Below, piece after piece: positions 25,850 through 32,975 of a stretch of 40,817 nt of DNA; position 1 is the first letter of the stretch; every line of letters begins with the position of its first letter. A program made the translations under genes and the position numbers. A model generated the notes under the pieces. It ran no database searches. It had not been told where the DNA came from and was given only the letters and a program-made list of their open reading frames with translations. The DNA is taken from positions 53,028-93,844 of the forward strand of contig MKTV01000055.1 of NCBI GenBank assembly GCA_001898425.1. Reading direction: 5' to 3'. This DNA is from Rhodospirillales bacterium 69-11. GTDB lineage: Bacteria; Pseudomonadota; Alphaproteobacteria; Acetobacterales; Acetobacteraceae.

Positions 25850-27313
25850 TCAGCGACCCGGCTGATTGGTGGCGTAGTCCCCGAGACCGGCCCATTTGTT
25901 CTTGACCTCGTTGTAGTAGGCGGTCTCGTCGTAGAGCGGCACGGGCAGGTGCAGGTCGCGGGCGGTCAGGCGCCCGAGCGCCTGGGCGACCTGGTAGGAG
26001 GCGTTGACGAGCTGGGTGAGCGACTGGACCAGGTTGGTCCGGGAGTTCAGCAGGGTCTGCTGCGCGTTCAGCACGTCGAGCGTGGTGCGGCTACCGACGA
26101 TCGCCTCCCGCTGCACGCCTTCGAGCGCGATCTCGTTGGCGCGGATCTGCGAGCGCAGGCTCTGCGCCGAGGCGCGGGCGGCGACCAGCGTCTCCCACGC
26201 GTTCACCGCGTTCTGCACCGCGGTGCGCCGAGCGTCGTCGACCGTGCGGCTGGTCTGCTGCTGGGTCTGCCGCGCCTGGCGGACCTGGGAGTATTCGGTC
26301 CCGCCCTGGTAGACGGGGACGGAGAGCTGCACGACGGCCTGGTAGCCGTTCGCCTGGCTGCTGCGCGATCCGACGTTGTTCTGCTGGAAGGTCTGCCCCT
26401 GCAGGCTGACCTGCGGCAGCAGGTTGGAGAACGCGACGTCCACCGCATCCTTGGCGGCGGCATCGTTGTAGAGCGCGGAGATCACCTGCGGGTTGTTCGC
26501 GGCGGCGAGGGCGGCGGCCTGCTGCTGGGTCTTGATCGGCAGCGCGAGCGGCTGCGGCTCCACGAGGTCACCCGGGGGCAGCACGCCGACCACCTGCTGG
26601 AACGTGCCGCGCGCGGTCTGCAGATTGCCTTCGGCGACCTGGCGCTGCGCGGTGGCGCCGGCGAGCGCCGCCTCGGCCTGCGCGACGTCGGTCTTGGTGA
26701 TCTCGCCGACCCGGAACCGGTCGTTGGTCGCCTGCAACTGCTTCTTCAGCACCTGCTCGTTGTTGATGTTCAGTGCCAGGATCTGCTGGTACTGGATGAC
26801 GTTCACGTAGGCGGTAACGGTGTTGTAGAAGCTGGTCTGCTCCTGGTTGAGCAGGGTCGCGCGCTCCGCCATGACCTGGTTCTTGGCGCGGTTCACGTTC
26901 GCCTGGGTCTTGCCGCCGGTATAGAGCGGCTGCGTGACGGTCGCCTGCGCCGAGGCGATGTTGCGGTCCGTCTGGGAGTTCGCATACCGGTTGAGCTGGC
27001 TTGTGTAGGTCCGCGTCATGCCGTCGCCGTAGCCGACGCTGCCGGCGAGCACGACGGTCGGGCGCCAGCCCGACAGCGCCTGCGGCACGTTTTCGTCGGT
27101 CGCCCGCAGCCTTGCCCGTTCGGCCTGCAGCGCGGGCTGGGTCGAGTAGGTCAGGGCCAGCGCCTCGGTCAGCGTGCGGGGCGCGGTGATCGTCGCGCCC
27201 GGGGCGGGCGTCTGTGCGGGGGCGACCTGCCGGTTCGCGGGAATCGGCTGGGCCAGGGCGGTGCCCGCCATGAGCAGGCCGGCACCGAACAGCAGGGCGT
27301 GACGCACAATCAT
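25850..27313 (-). CDS. tolC: TolC family outer membrane efflux protein
   Basis: A 487-residue protein. Residues 1-22 (MIVRHALLFGAGLLMAGTALA) are a Sec signal ending ALAQ. The mature part carries two outer membrane efflux repeats. The first opens RTLTEALALTYSTQPALQAE and the second opens LALPIKTQQQAAALAAANNP. Both have long Gln/Ala-rich coiled-coil helices (RQTQQQTSRTVDDARR) and a Tyr/Gly-rich beta-strand block. It forms the outer membrane and periplasmic tunnel for tripartite pumps and type I secretion. The ATG at 27313 matches the signal peptide; the frame is open to 27439 without protein character. No pump partner is adjacent; it heads the tolC-popZ-valS unit. Confidence 0.92.
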   Translation of the reverse strand: MIVRHALLFGAGLLMAGTALAQPIPANRQVAPAQTPAPGATITAPRTLTEALALTYSTQPALQAERARLRATDENVPQALSGWRPTVVLAGSVGYGDGMTRTYTSQLNRYANSQTDRNIASAQATVTQPLYTGGKTQANVNRAKNQVMAERATLLNQEQTSFYNTVTAYVNVIQYQQILALNINNEQVLKKQLQATNDRFRVGEITKTDVAQAEAALAGATAQRQVAEGNLQTARGTFQQVVGVLPPGDLVEPQPLALPIKTQQQAAALAAANNPQVISALYNDAAAKDAVDVAFSNLLPQVSLQGQTFQQNNVGSRSSQANGYQAVVQLSVPVYQGGTEYSQVRQARQTQQQTSRTVDDARRTAVQNAVNAWETLVAARASAQSLRSQIRANEIALEGVQREAIVGSRTTLDVLNAQQTLLNSRTNLVQSLTQLVNASYQVAQALGRLTARDLHLPVPLYDETAYYNEVKNKWAGLGDYATNQPGR

Positions 27314-27448
27314 GCAAACCTCGTTTCCGGACACCGTTGGTCCTGCAGGAGTTCCGTGTGCCACAGAGCGACGGCGGACGCCAAGGACTTGCATTCCTTC
27401 CGGCCGACCACCGCCCCTGCGAGGCACGACTCGCCACATGCGGACAGG

Positions 27449-27476
27449 CGTATGCTACGGGGCGATGCGTTAACAA
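27449..27476 (-). promoter_or_regulatory. Possible tolC promoter
   Basis: On the minus strand TTGTTA (27476-27471) and CATACG (27454-27449) are separated by 16 bases, about 135 bases before the tolC start. The -10 match is weak. Confidence 0.25.
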
Positions 27477-27585
27477 ATCCTGCCCAACACTGGCGACTGG
27501 TGCGTCGCGGGCGGGGGATCGCGCCCGTCGCGCGCCTTCATCCGCTCGGCGCGGATTGGCACGAGCGCACCCGCCGGCACCGTCC

Positions 27586-27615
27586 CATCCGCGTGGATCC
27601 GCGTGCATCCGCGGC
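27586..27615. repeat. Three tandem 10 bp units
   Basis: CATCCGCGTG, GATCCGCGTG and CATCCGCGGC follow one another without gaps. It resembles short ATCCGCG-rich repeats seen scattered in other genomes, but that link is from memory. Confidence 0.5.
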
Positions 27616-27776
27616 TCCACCGTCCCCGCGCGCCGCACGGCTCCAGCAGTCCCTGCCCCCGCCGCCCGGCCTCGCCGCTGCAGCCCGCCCATCGCAACGC
27701 ACCGGATGCGCCCGCCGCACTTGCGGGTCCGCCGCGCGGGTGATAGTGCCCGCGACGCGTTTGGAAGGGCTCGCGG

Positions 27777-28058
27777 ATGGCGTCCACGTTTGACACGGTG
27801 GCTGGGATCATTGCGGAAACATGCGATATCGAGCGTGACACGATCACGCCGGACAGCCACGCCATCAACGATCTCGGCATCGACAGCCTCGACTTCCTCG
27901 ACGTCGCCTTCGCCATAGACAAGGCGTTCGGGATCAAGATGCCGCTCGAGCAATGGACGCAAGAGGTGAATGAGGGCAAGGTCTCCTCGGACGAATACTT
28001 CGTCATCAAGAACCTCTGCAGCAACATCGACAAGCTGGTGGCGGCGAAGTCCGCCTGA
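27777..28058 (+). CDS. acpXL: Long-chain acyl carrier protein AcpXL
   Basis: A 93-residue acyl carrier protein. The phosphopantetheine Ser is S37 in [10 protein letters not shown]. It differs from housekeeping AcpP (about 78 residues, DSLDTVEL) in the [10 protein letters not shown] helix and in the tail [20 protein letters not shown] plus YFVIKNLC. These are features I recognise from rhizobial AcpXL, which carries the very-long-chain hydroxy fatty acid of lipid A. GGAAGG lies about eight bases before the ATG. It is followed within three bases by the dehydratase gene and heads a five- or six-gene operon. Whether the product here goes to lipid A is not shown: no LpxXL acyltransferase gene is present in the window. 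Confidence 0.9.
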   Translation: MASTFDTVAGIIAETCDIERDTITPDSHAINDLGIDSLDFLDVAFAIDKAFGIKMPLEQWTQEVNEGKVSSDEYFVIKNLCSNIDKLVAAKSA

Positions 28059-28061
28059 TCC

Positions 28062-28550
28062 ATGCGGCTCGAGTATTTCCAGATGGTCGACCGGATCGTG
28101 GAACTCGATCCGGAGGCGCGTCTGGTGCGCACCGAATGCCGGGTCCCTGACGAGAGCCCGGTGTTCGAAGGACACTTCCCCGGCTACCCCATCCTGCCCG
28201 GCGTCCTGATGATCGAGACGATGGCGCAGACCGGCGGCTGGCTGGTCCTGGCCACGCTCCGATTCGCCGCGATGCCGTTCCTGATCCAGGCGCGCGAGGC
28301 GAAGATGCGCAGCTTCGTCAGCCCCGGCCAGGTGCTGGCCGGCGAAGCGAGCCTGGTGCATGACGGCTCCGGCTTCGCCGTGGTCGAGGCGAAGCTGACC
28401 TCCGACGGCAGGAAGGTGGCGGAGGCCGAGATCCGCTACCGCGTCACCCCCTTCCCGAACGAGACGCTGCGCGCCCAAATGCTGGAGACGGCGCGGCGCA
28501 TCGGCGTCGCCGAGACGCATTTCCCGGAGACTCCCGCCCATGGCGCGTGA
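28062..28550 (+). CDS. FabZ-like 3-hydroxyacyl-ACP dehydratase of the AcpXL system
   Basis: A 162-residue hot-dog fold protein. The active-site region reads VFEGHFPGYPILPGVLMIET then MAQTGG. The catalytic pair is H38 and E52, spaced 14 residues apart as in E. coli FabZ. It would remove water from 3-hydroxyacyl-AcpXL during chain elongation. The start lies three bases after acpXL, and the end overlaps the next gene by 11 bases, so translation is coupled. It matches the position of fabZXL in rhizobial acpXL clusters. It might also accept other long or hydroxylated chains; only assays could tell. Confidence 0.88.
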   Translation: MRLEYFQMVDRIVELDPEARLVRTECRVPDESPVFEGHFPGYPILPGVLMIETMAQTGGWLVLATLRFAAMPFLIQAREAKMRSFVSPGQVLAGEASLVHDGSGFAVVEAKLTSDGRKVAEAEIRYRVTPFPNETLRAQMLETARRIGVAETHFPETPAHGA

Positions 28551-29793
28551 TTCCGACCCGTCGGCCGAACCGGAGCCGGCCGACCCGCGTGCCGCCGCCG
28601 ATCGCACGATCGCGCGCCAGGCGCTGATCACCGGCGTGGGCCTGGTCTCCTGCCTGGGCGAGGGACTGGACGCGCATTGGGAGGGGCTCGACGGCTTCGC
28701 CGCGACCGGCCCCGTGGTCGACACGACGAGCTTCCCGCCCTTCCCCGTGCACCCGATCACGGCGCTGGAATTCGACCGGCAGATCCCGAAGCGGGGCGAC
28801 CAGCGGCAGATGGAAGCCTGGCAGCGGATCGGCACCTATGCCGCCGGCGTCGCGCTGGAGGCCGCCGGCATCAAGGGCAATGCCGACCTCCTGGGCCGCA
28901 TGGACATGATCGTCGCCGCGGGCGGCGGGGAGCGGGACTACGCGGTCGACGCGGCGATCCTCGCCGGGCTGCCCAAGGCGGACGATCCCGGCGCCTTCCT
29001 CAACGAGCACCTGCTGAGCGACCTGCGGCCGACGCTGTTCCTCGCCCAGCTCTCCAACCTGCTCGCCGGCAACATCTCGATCGTGCATGGGGTGGTCGGC
29101 TCGTCGCGCACCTTCATGGGCGAGGAATCCAGCGGCGCCGACGCGGTGCGCATCGCCTGCGCGCGCATCGCCGCGGGCCAGGGGGATTTGTTCCTGGTGG
29201 GCGGCTCCTACAACGCCCAGCGCCCGGACACGCTGCTGCACTACGCGATGGGCGGCAAGCTGTGGAAGGGCGCCCCCACCCCGGTCTGGGCCCGCCAGGA
29301 CGCAGGCGGCGGCATGACCCTCGGGTCGATGGGATGCTTCCTGGTGATCGAGAGCCGATCCCATGCCGCGGCGCGGGGGGCGACCCCGCTCGCCCATGTC
29401 GCGGCGATCGCCACCGACCGCTGCCGCCGCCGCCCCGGCGAGGCCGCCGCGGTCGCGGACCGCCAGCTCGCCACGCTCGCCGGCCAGTACGACGCCGCCC
29501 GCACCGCCGTGATCTCCGGTGCCTCCGGCGTGGCCGACCCGACCACGGAGGAACGCGCGGTCCTCGAACGTCTCGGCCTTCCGGTGCGGGCCACCGGCTC
29601 CGCGATCGGGCACGGCATGGAGCCCAGCTTCCTCGCCAACCTGGCGATCGCCGCCGGCGCCGTCGCCCGCGGCCGGCTGTTCGCCCCGCTCGAGCTGGCC
29701 GAGGCTGCAATGGAGGGGCCCCTCGCCCAGGCCCTGGTCACCGGCTGGGGGCACTGGCGCGGCGAGAGCATCGCGCTCGTCGCCGCCGCCTGA
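28540..29793 (+). CDS. Ketosynthase-fold protein lacking the active-site Cys (FabF2XL position; chain-length-factor-like)
   Basis: A 417-residue thiolase-fold protein aligned over its length with the next gene's product. At the Cys site the partner reads TSTACASGG; this protein reads TFMGEESSGA, placing E196 at the Cys position. The first catalytic His (NAHGTST in the partner) is replaced in VISGASGVAD, about S329. The Lys of NKSMIGH is lost (ATGSAIGH, G353), while H358 remains. It therefore should not condense acyl chains. The pattern recalls chain-length factors of type II polyketide synthases, where Gln or Glu replaces Cys and the protein shapes the KS pocket. It overlaps the dehydratase gene by 11 bases and ends nine bases before the active KS. 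In rhizobia this position is annotated fabF2XL. Confidence 0.85.
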   Translation: MARDSDPSAEPEPADPRAAADRTIARQALITGVGLVSCLGEGLDAHWEGLDGFAATGPVVDTTSFPPFPVHPITALEFDRQIPKRGDQRQMEAWQRIGTYAAGVALEAAGIKGNADLLGRMDMIVAAGGGERDYAVDAAILAGLPKADDPGAFLNEHLLSDLRPTLFLAQLSNLLAGNISIVHGVVGSSRTFMGEESSGADAVRIACARIAAGQGDLFLVGGSYNAQRPDTLLHYAMGGKLWKGAPTPVWARQDAGGGMTLGSMGCFLVIESRSHAAARGATPLAHVAAIATDRCRRRPGEAAAVADRQLATLAGQYDAARTAVISGASGVADPTTEERAVLERLGLPVRATGSAIGHGMEPSFLANLAIAAGAVARGRLFAPLELAEAAMEGPLAQALVTGWGHWRGESIALVAAA

Positions 29794-29802
29794 GGAGCTG
29801 TC

Positions 29803-31086
29803 ATGGCACAGGATACCGACCATCTCGGGCGCCCCATCGTCGCGGTCACCGGCCTCGGCGTGCTCACCTCCCTCGGCGAGGGCCAGGCCGCCAACTGGGC
29901 GGCGCTGACAGCCGGCACGTCCGGCATCCGCCGCATCAGCCGCTTCCCGATCGCCGGGTTGCGCACCACCATCGCCGGCACCGTCGACTTCGTCGCGGTC
30001 GACGACCCCTCCGGCCCCGCCTTGTCGGAGCGCCTGGCCGAACGGGTGATCGCCGAGGCGATCGCGGAGGCGAGGATCGGCGCGGACGGCGACTTCCCCG
30101 GCCCGCTCTTCCTGGCGCTGCCGCCGATCGAACTGGAATGGACGCAGCGCAGCATGCTCGCCGCGGCGGCCGGGGCGAACGAGACGATCGGCTATCCCGA
30201 CCTGCTGCGCGCCGCCGCCGCCGGCGACCGTGGCGCGGTGTACGAACGGTTCCTGTTCGGCTCCGTGGGCGAGCGGCTCGCGGACCGCTTCGGCACCAAG
30301 GGCTCGCCCATCGCCACCTCCACGGCCTGCGCCTCCGGCGGCACCTCCATCCAGCTGGGCGTCGAGGCGATCCGGCGTGGTGAGACCGACGTCGCGCTCT
30401 GCGTCGGCACCGATGCCTCGGTGAACCCGGAAAGCCTGATCCGCTTCTCCCTGCTCTCCGCGCTGTCCACCCGCAACGACCCGCCCGCGGCGGCATCCCG
30501 TCCGTTCAGCAAGGACCGCGACGGGTTCATCATGTCCGAGGGCGCCGGCGCCCTGGTGCTGGAAAGCCTCGCGCATGCCCGCGCCCGCGGCGCCACGATC
30601 CTGGGCCTGATCGAGGGCTGCGGAGAGGCCGCCGACGGGTTCCACCGGACCCGCTCCTCGCCCGACGGCAAGCCGATCGTCGCCTGCATGCGGCGCGCGC
30701 TGGAGGATGCCGGGATCGGACCCGATTCGGTCGACTACGTGAACGCCCACGGCACCAGCACGCCCGAGAACGACAAGATGGAGTGGGTCGGGCTCACCAC
30801 GGTGTTCGGCGATCGCGCGGGGCGGATCCCGGTCTCGTCGAACAAGTCCATGATCGGCCACACGCTGACCGCGGCCGGCGCGATCGAGGCGATCTTCACG
30901 CTGCTGACGATCCGCAATGGCCTGCTGCCGCCCACGATCAACTACGAGACGCCCGATCCGGCGATCCCGATCGACTGCGTGCCCAACACCGCGCGCCCCG
31001 GCACCGTCCGCCACGCGATCTCCAACTCCTTCGGCTTCGGCGGGCAGAATGTCTGCCTCGTGCTGGGCGCCGCACCACAGGATTGA
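29803..31086 (+). CDS. Beta-ketoacyl-ACP synthase II (FabF1XL position)
   Basis: A 427-residue condensing enzyme with the complete catalytic set: C176 in TSTACASGG, H316 in VNAHGTSTPEND, K348 and H353 in SSNKSMIGHTLTAAGA. GFGGQNVCLVLG near the C terminus is the usual KAS glycine stretch. It would add two-carbon units from malonyl-ACP to acyl-AcpXL. It lies nine bases after the Cys-less paralogue, an arrangement like KS-CLF pairs, and four bases before the reductase. It corresponds to fabF1XL of rhizobial clusters. Housekeeping FabF is presumably elsewhere in the genome. Confidence 0.92.
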   Translation: MAQDTDHLGRPIVAVTGLGVLTSLGEGQAANWAALTAGTSGIRRISRFPIAGLRTTIAGTVDFVAVDDPSGPALSERLAERVIAEAIAEARIGADGDFPGPLFLALPPIELEWTQRSMLAAAAGANETIGYPDLLRAAAAGDRGAVYERFLFGSVGERLADRFGTKGSPIATSTACASGGTSIQLGVEAIRRGETDVALCVGTDASVNPESLIRFSLLSALSTRNDPPAAASRPFSKDRDGFIMSEGAGALVLESLAHARARGATILGLIEGCGEAADGFHRTRSSPDGKPIVACMRRALEDAGIGPDSVDYVNAHGTSTPENDKMEWVGLTTVFGDRAGRIPVSSNKSMIGHTLTAAGAIEAIFTLLTIRNGLLPPTINYETPDPAIPIDCVPNTARPGTVRHAISNSFGFGGQNVCLVLGAAPQD

Positions 31087-31089
31087 GCC

Positions 31090-31827
31090 ATGACCGACAC
31101 GCCCCCTCCCCGGCCGCGCGCGCTGGTGATCGGCGGGCGGCGGGGCATCGGCGCCGCGGTGGTCGAGACCCTCGCCGCACGCGGCCTTGCCGTCACCTAC
31201 ACGTACCGCACCGAACCGGGTCCGGTGCGGGACGGCGTCGACGCCCTGGCGCTCGACCTCGCGGACCGCGACGCCGTTGCCGCCTTCGCCGCGGCCCAGG
31301 AAGACGCGCCGGCCTGGGATGCCTTCGTGCAGGTCGGCGGCACCACCTATGACGCGCTCGCCGCCATGATGGACCAGGATGCGGCGGAGCGGGCAATGCA
31401 GGTGAACTACTTCGCATTCGCCCGCCTCGTCCGCGGCGTGATCCGCCCGATGCTCCGCGCCCGACGCGGGCGCATCGTCGCGATCGGATCGGTCATCGGG
31501 CAGTTCGCCACCCAGGGCAACGCGGCCTACGGCGCCACCAAGGCGGCGCTGCTCGCGCATGTCCGCAGCCTGGCGATCGAGAGCGCGAAGCGCGGCGTGA
31601 CGGTGAACTACGTGGCGCCCGGCTTCATCGACACCGAGATGATGGCGCCCTTCGCCGCCCATCGCAGCGCGACCGAGGGACGCATCCCTGCCGGCCGTTA
31701 CGGCCGGCCGGAGGAGGTCGCCGCCCTGGTCGCGTTCCTGGTCTCGCCGGAGGCGTCCTACGTCAACGGTGCCTACATCCCGGTGGATGGCGGGCTCACC
31801 GCCTCCGCCGGCGTGCCGCGCGCCTGA
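31090..31827 (+). CDS. SDR family 3-oxoacyl-ACP reductase (FabG-like)
   Basis: A 245-residue short-chain dehydrogenase. The nucleotide motif is GGRRGIGAA (about residues 15-23), with the usual TGxxxGIG first residues changed to IGG. The catalytic tetrad is complete: N106 in MQVNYFAF, S134 in IGSVIGQ, Y147 and K151 in AAYGATKAAL. The C terminus YVNGAYIPVDGG is typical of FabG. It starts four bases after the ketosynthase, so it is the likely ketoreductase step of AcpXL chain elongation. As I recall, rhizobial clusters carry an alcohol dehydrogenase-type gene (fabXL5) here, so this is a different reductase choice. No enoyl reductase is present. Confidence 0.88.
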   Translation: MTDTPPPRPRALVIGGRRGIGAAVVETLAARGLAVTYTYRTEPGPVRDGVDALALDLADRDAVAAFAAAQEDAPAWDAFVQVGGTTYDALAAMMDQDAAERAMQVNYFAFARLVRGVIRPMLRARRGRIVAIGSVIGQFATQGNAAYGATKAALLAHVRSLAIESAKRGVTVNYVAPGFIDTEMMAPFAAHRSATEGRIPAGRYGRPEEVAALVAFLVSPEASYVNGAYIPVDGGLTASAGVPRA

Positions 31828-31845
31828 ACAGCGGAATCGCACGCG

Positions 31846-32772
31846 ATGCCGATCAAGATCCCGAACGATCTGCCGGCCCGCGCCGTGCTCGAGCAGGAGC
31901 GGGTGCCGGTCATCAGCGAGACGGCCGCTCTGCGCCAGGACATAAGGCCGCTGCAGATCGCGCTGCTCAACCTGATGCCGGAGAAGATCAAGACCGAGAC
32001 GCAGCTTCTGCGCGTCCTCGGCTCCACGCCCCTGCAGGTCGAGATGACCCTGCTGCGCCCGGCGAGCCACACGTCCAGGAACACGCCGCAGGATCACCTG
32101 GCGGCGTTCTACCAGACCTGGGCGGAGGTGCGGGACCGCCGCTTCGACGCGCTGATCGTCACCGGCGCGCCGGTCGAGCACCTGGAATTCGAAGACGTCG
32201 CCTATTGGGACGAGCTGACCGCGATCCTCGACTGGACGCGGACCAACGTGTTCGGGACGCTTTTCATCTGCTGGGGCGCGCAGGCGGCGCTGCATCATTT
32301 CCATGGGCTGCCGAAGCACGCGGTCGGCGCCAAACGGTTCGGCGTGTTCCCGCACCGCGTGCTGCGCCCGTTCGAGCCGCTGGTGGCCGGATTCGACGAC
32401 ACGTTCCCGGTGCCGGTCTCGCGCTACAGCGAGATAAGACATGCCGACCTGGCCGCCGCGCCGGAGATCCAGATCCTGGTCGACTCCGACGAGACCGGGC
32501 TCTGCCTGCTGCAGGATCCGCTGCGCCGCCGCGTCTACATGTTCAACCACCTGGAATACGACGCCGAGACGCTGCTGGGCGAGTACCAGCGGGACCGTGC
32601 GGCGGGGGTCGAGACGGGCGTGCCCTTCAACTACTTCCCGGACGACGATCCGACACGCCCGCCGCGGCTCACCTGGCGGGCCCACCGACACCTGCTGTTC
32701 GGCAATTGGATCAACCAGATCTACCAGGGAACGCCCTTCGATCTCGCGAGCCTGCCGCCCGTCCCGGACTGA
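31846..32772 (+). CDS. metA: Homoserine O-acyltransferase, MetA family (predicted acetyl-CoA-specific)
   Basis: A 308-residue enzyme of the methionine pathway. The nucleophile is C142 in LFICWGAQAAL, with H236 and E238 in FNHLEYD completing the catalytic set. Residue 111, in TGAPVEHLEFEDV, is Glu. In MetA enzymes Gly at this position goes with succinyl-CoA use (E. coli) and Glu with acetyl-CoA (Bacillus cereus), so I predict O-acetylation of homoserine. The start lies 18 bases after the reductase, with GGAA eight bases before the ATG, so it may be read with the acpXL operon although unrelated in function. No SAM riboswitch could fit in that gap. A 16 bp tandem array follows 32 bases past the stop. 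Confidence 0.93.
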   Translation: MPIKIPNDLPARAVLEQERVPVISETAALRQDIRPLQIALLNLMPEKIKTETQLLRVLGSTPLQVEMTLLRPASHTSRNTPQDHLAAFYQTWAEVRDRRFDALIVTGAPVEHLEFEDVAYWDELTAILDWTRTNVFGTLFICWGAQAALHHFHGLPKHAVGAKRFGVFPHRVLRPFEPLVAGFDDTFPVPVSRYSEIRHADLAAAPEIQILVDSDETGLCLLQDPLRRRVYMFNHLEYDAETLLGEYQRDRAAGVETGVPFNYFPDDDPTRPPRLTWRAHRHLLFGNWINQIYQGTPFDLASLPPVPD

Positions 32773-32975
32773 GCGACCCGCGCGGCCCCGCGCGCGCCGG
32801 ACGATCGGATGCCTCGTCGGTCGGATGCCCCGCCGGTCGCATGCCCCCTCGGTCGCATGCCCCGCCGGTCGCATGCCCCCTCGGTCGCATGTCTCGTCCG
32901 GTATGCGGCCCTCTCGCCCCTGGCGGCGGCCCCGAGTCCTGCGCATGATCGCGGCTTCGCTCTGAAGGCCGGACC
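32773..32975. other. 203-base gap with a tandem array
   Basis: Between metA and the GMC oxidoreductase gene on the same strand. Nearly half is the 16 bp array (32805-32900). The remainder shows no promoter I can defend. Confidence 0.6.
32805..32900. repeat. Six tandem 16 bp units 3' of metA
   Basis: Units start at 32805, 32821, 32837, 32853, 32869 and 32885. Examples are TCGGATGCCCCGCCGG and TCGCATGCCCCCTCGG. Units 2-5 alternate between CCCGCCGG and CCCCTCGG ends, giving a 32 bp higher-order period. The inner units carry the palindrome GCATGC. Confidence 0.8.

Larger units (their letters stand above)
27314..27776. other. 463-base intergenic region between divergent tolC and acpXL
   Basis: It should hold promoters for both operons. 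I see a possible minus-strand promoter (27449-27476) and a triple 10 bp repeat (27586-27615); the rest shows no gene or clear structure. The + strand frame that crosses it has no recognisable protein content. Confidence 0.6.

Noticed and set aside
25412-27793. 793-codon plus-strand open frame
   Set aside because: Antisense to popZ and tolC; composition only.
31828-31845. SAM riboswitch before metA
   Set aside because: Only 18 bases separate metA from the gene before it.
32805-32900. CRISPR-like array
   Set aside because: Units are 16 bp with no spacers and no cas genes; this is a simple tandem repeat.
28444-32946. 1500-codon open frame on the minus strand
   Set aside because: It lies opposite the acpXL-metA genes, which have clear families. 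Its translation is Arg/Gly/Asp/His-rich without motifs, a usual mirror effect in very GC-rich DNA.
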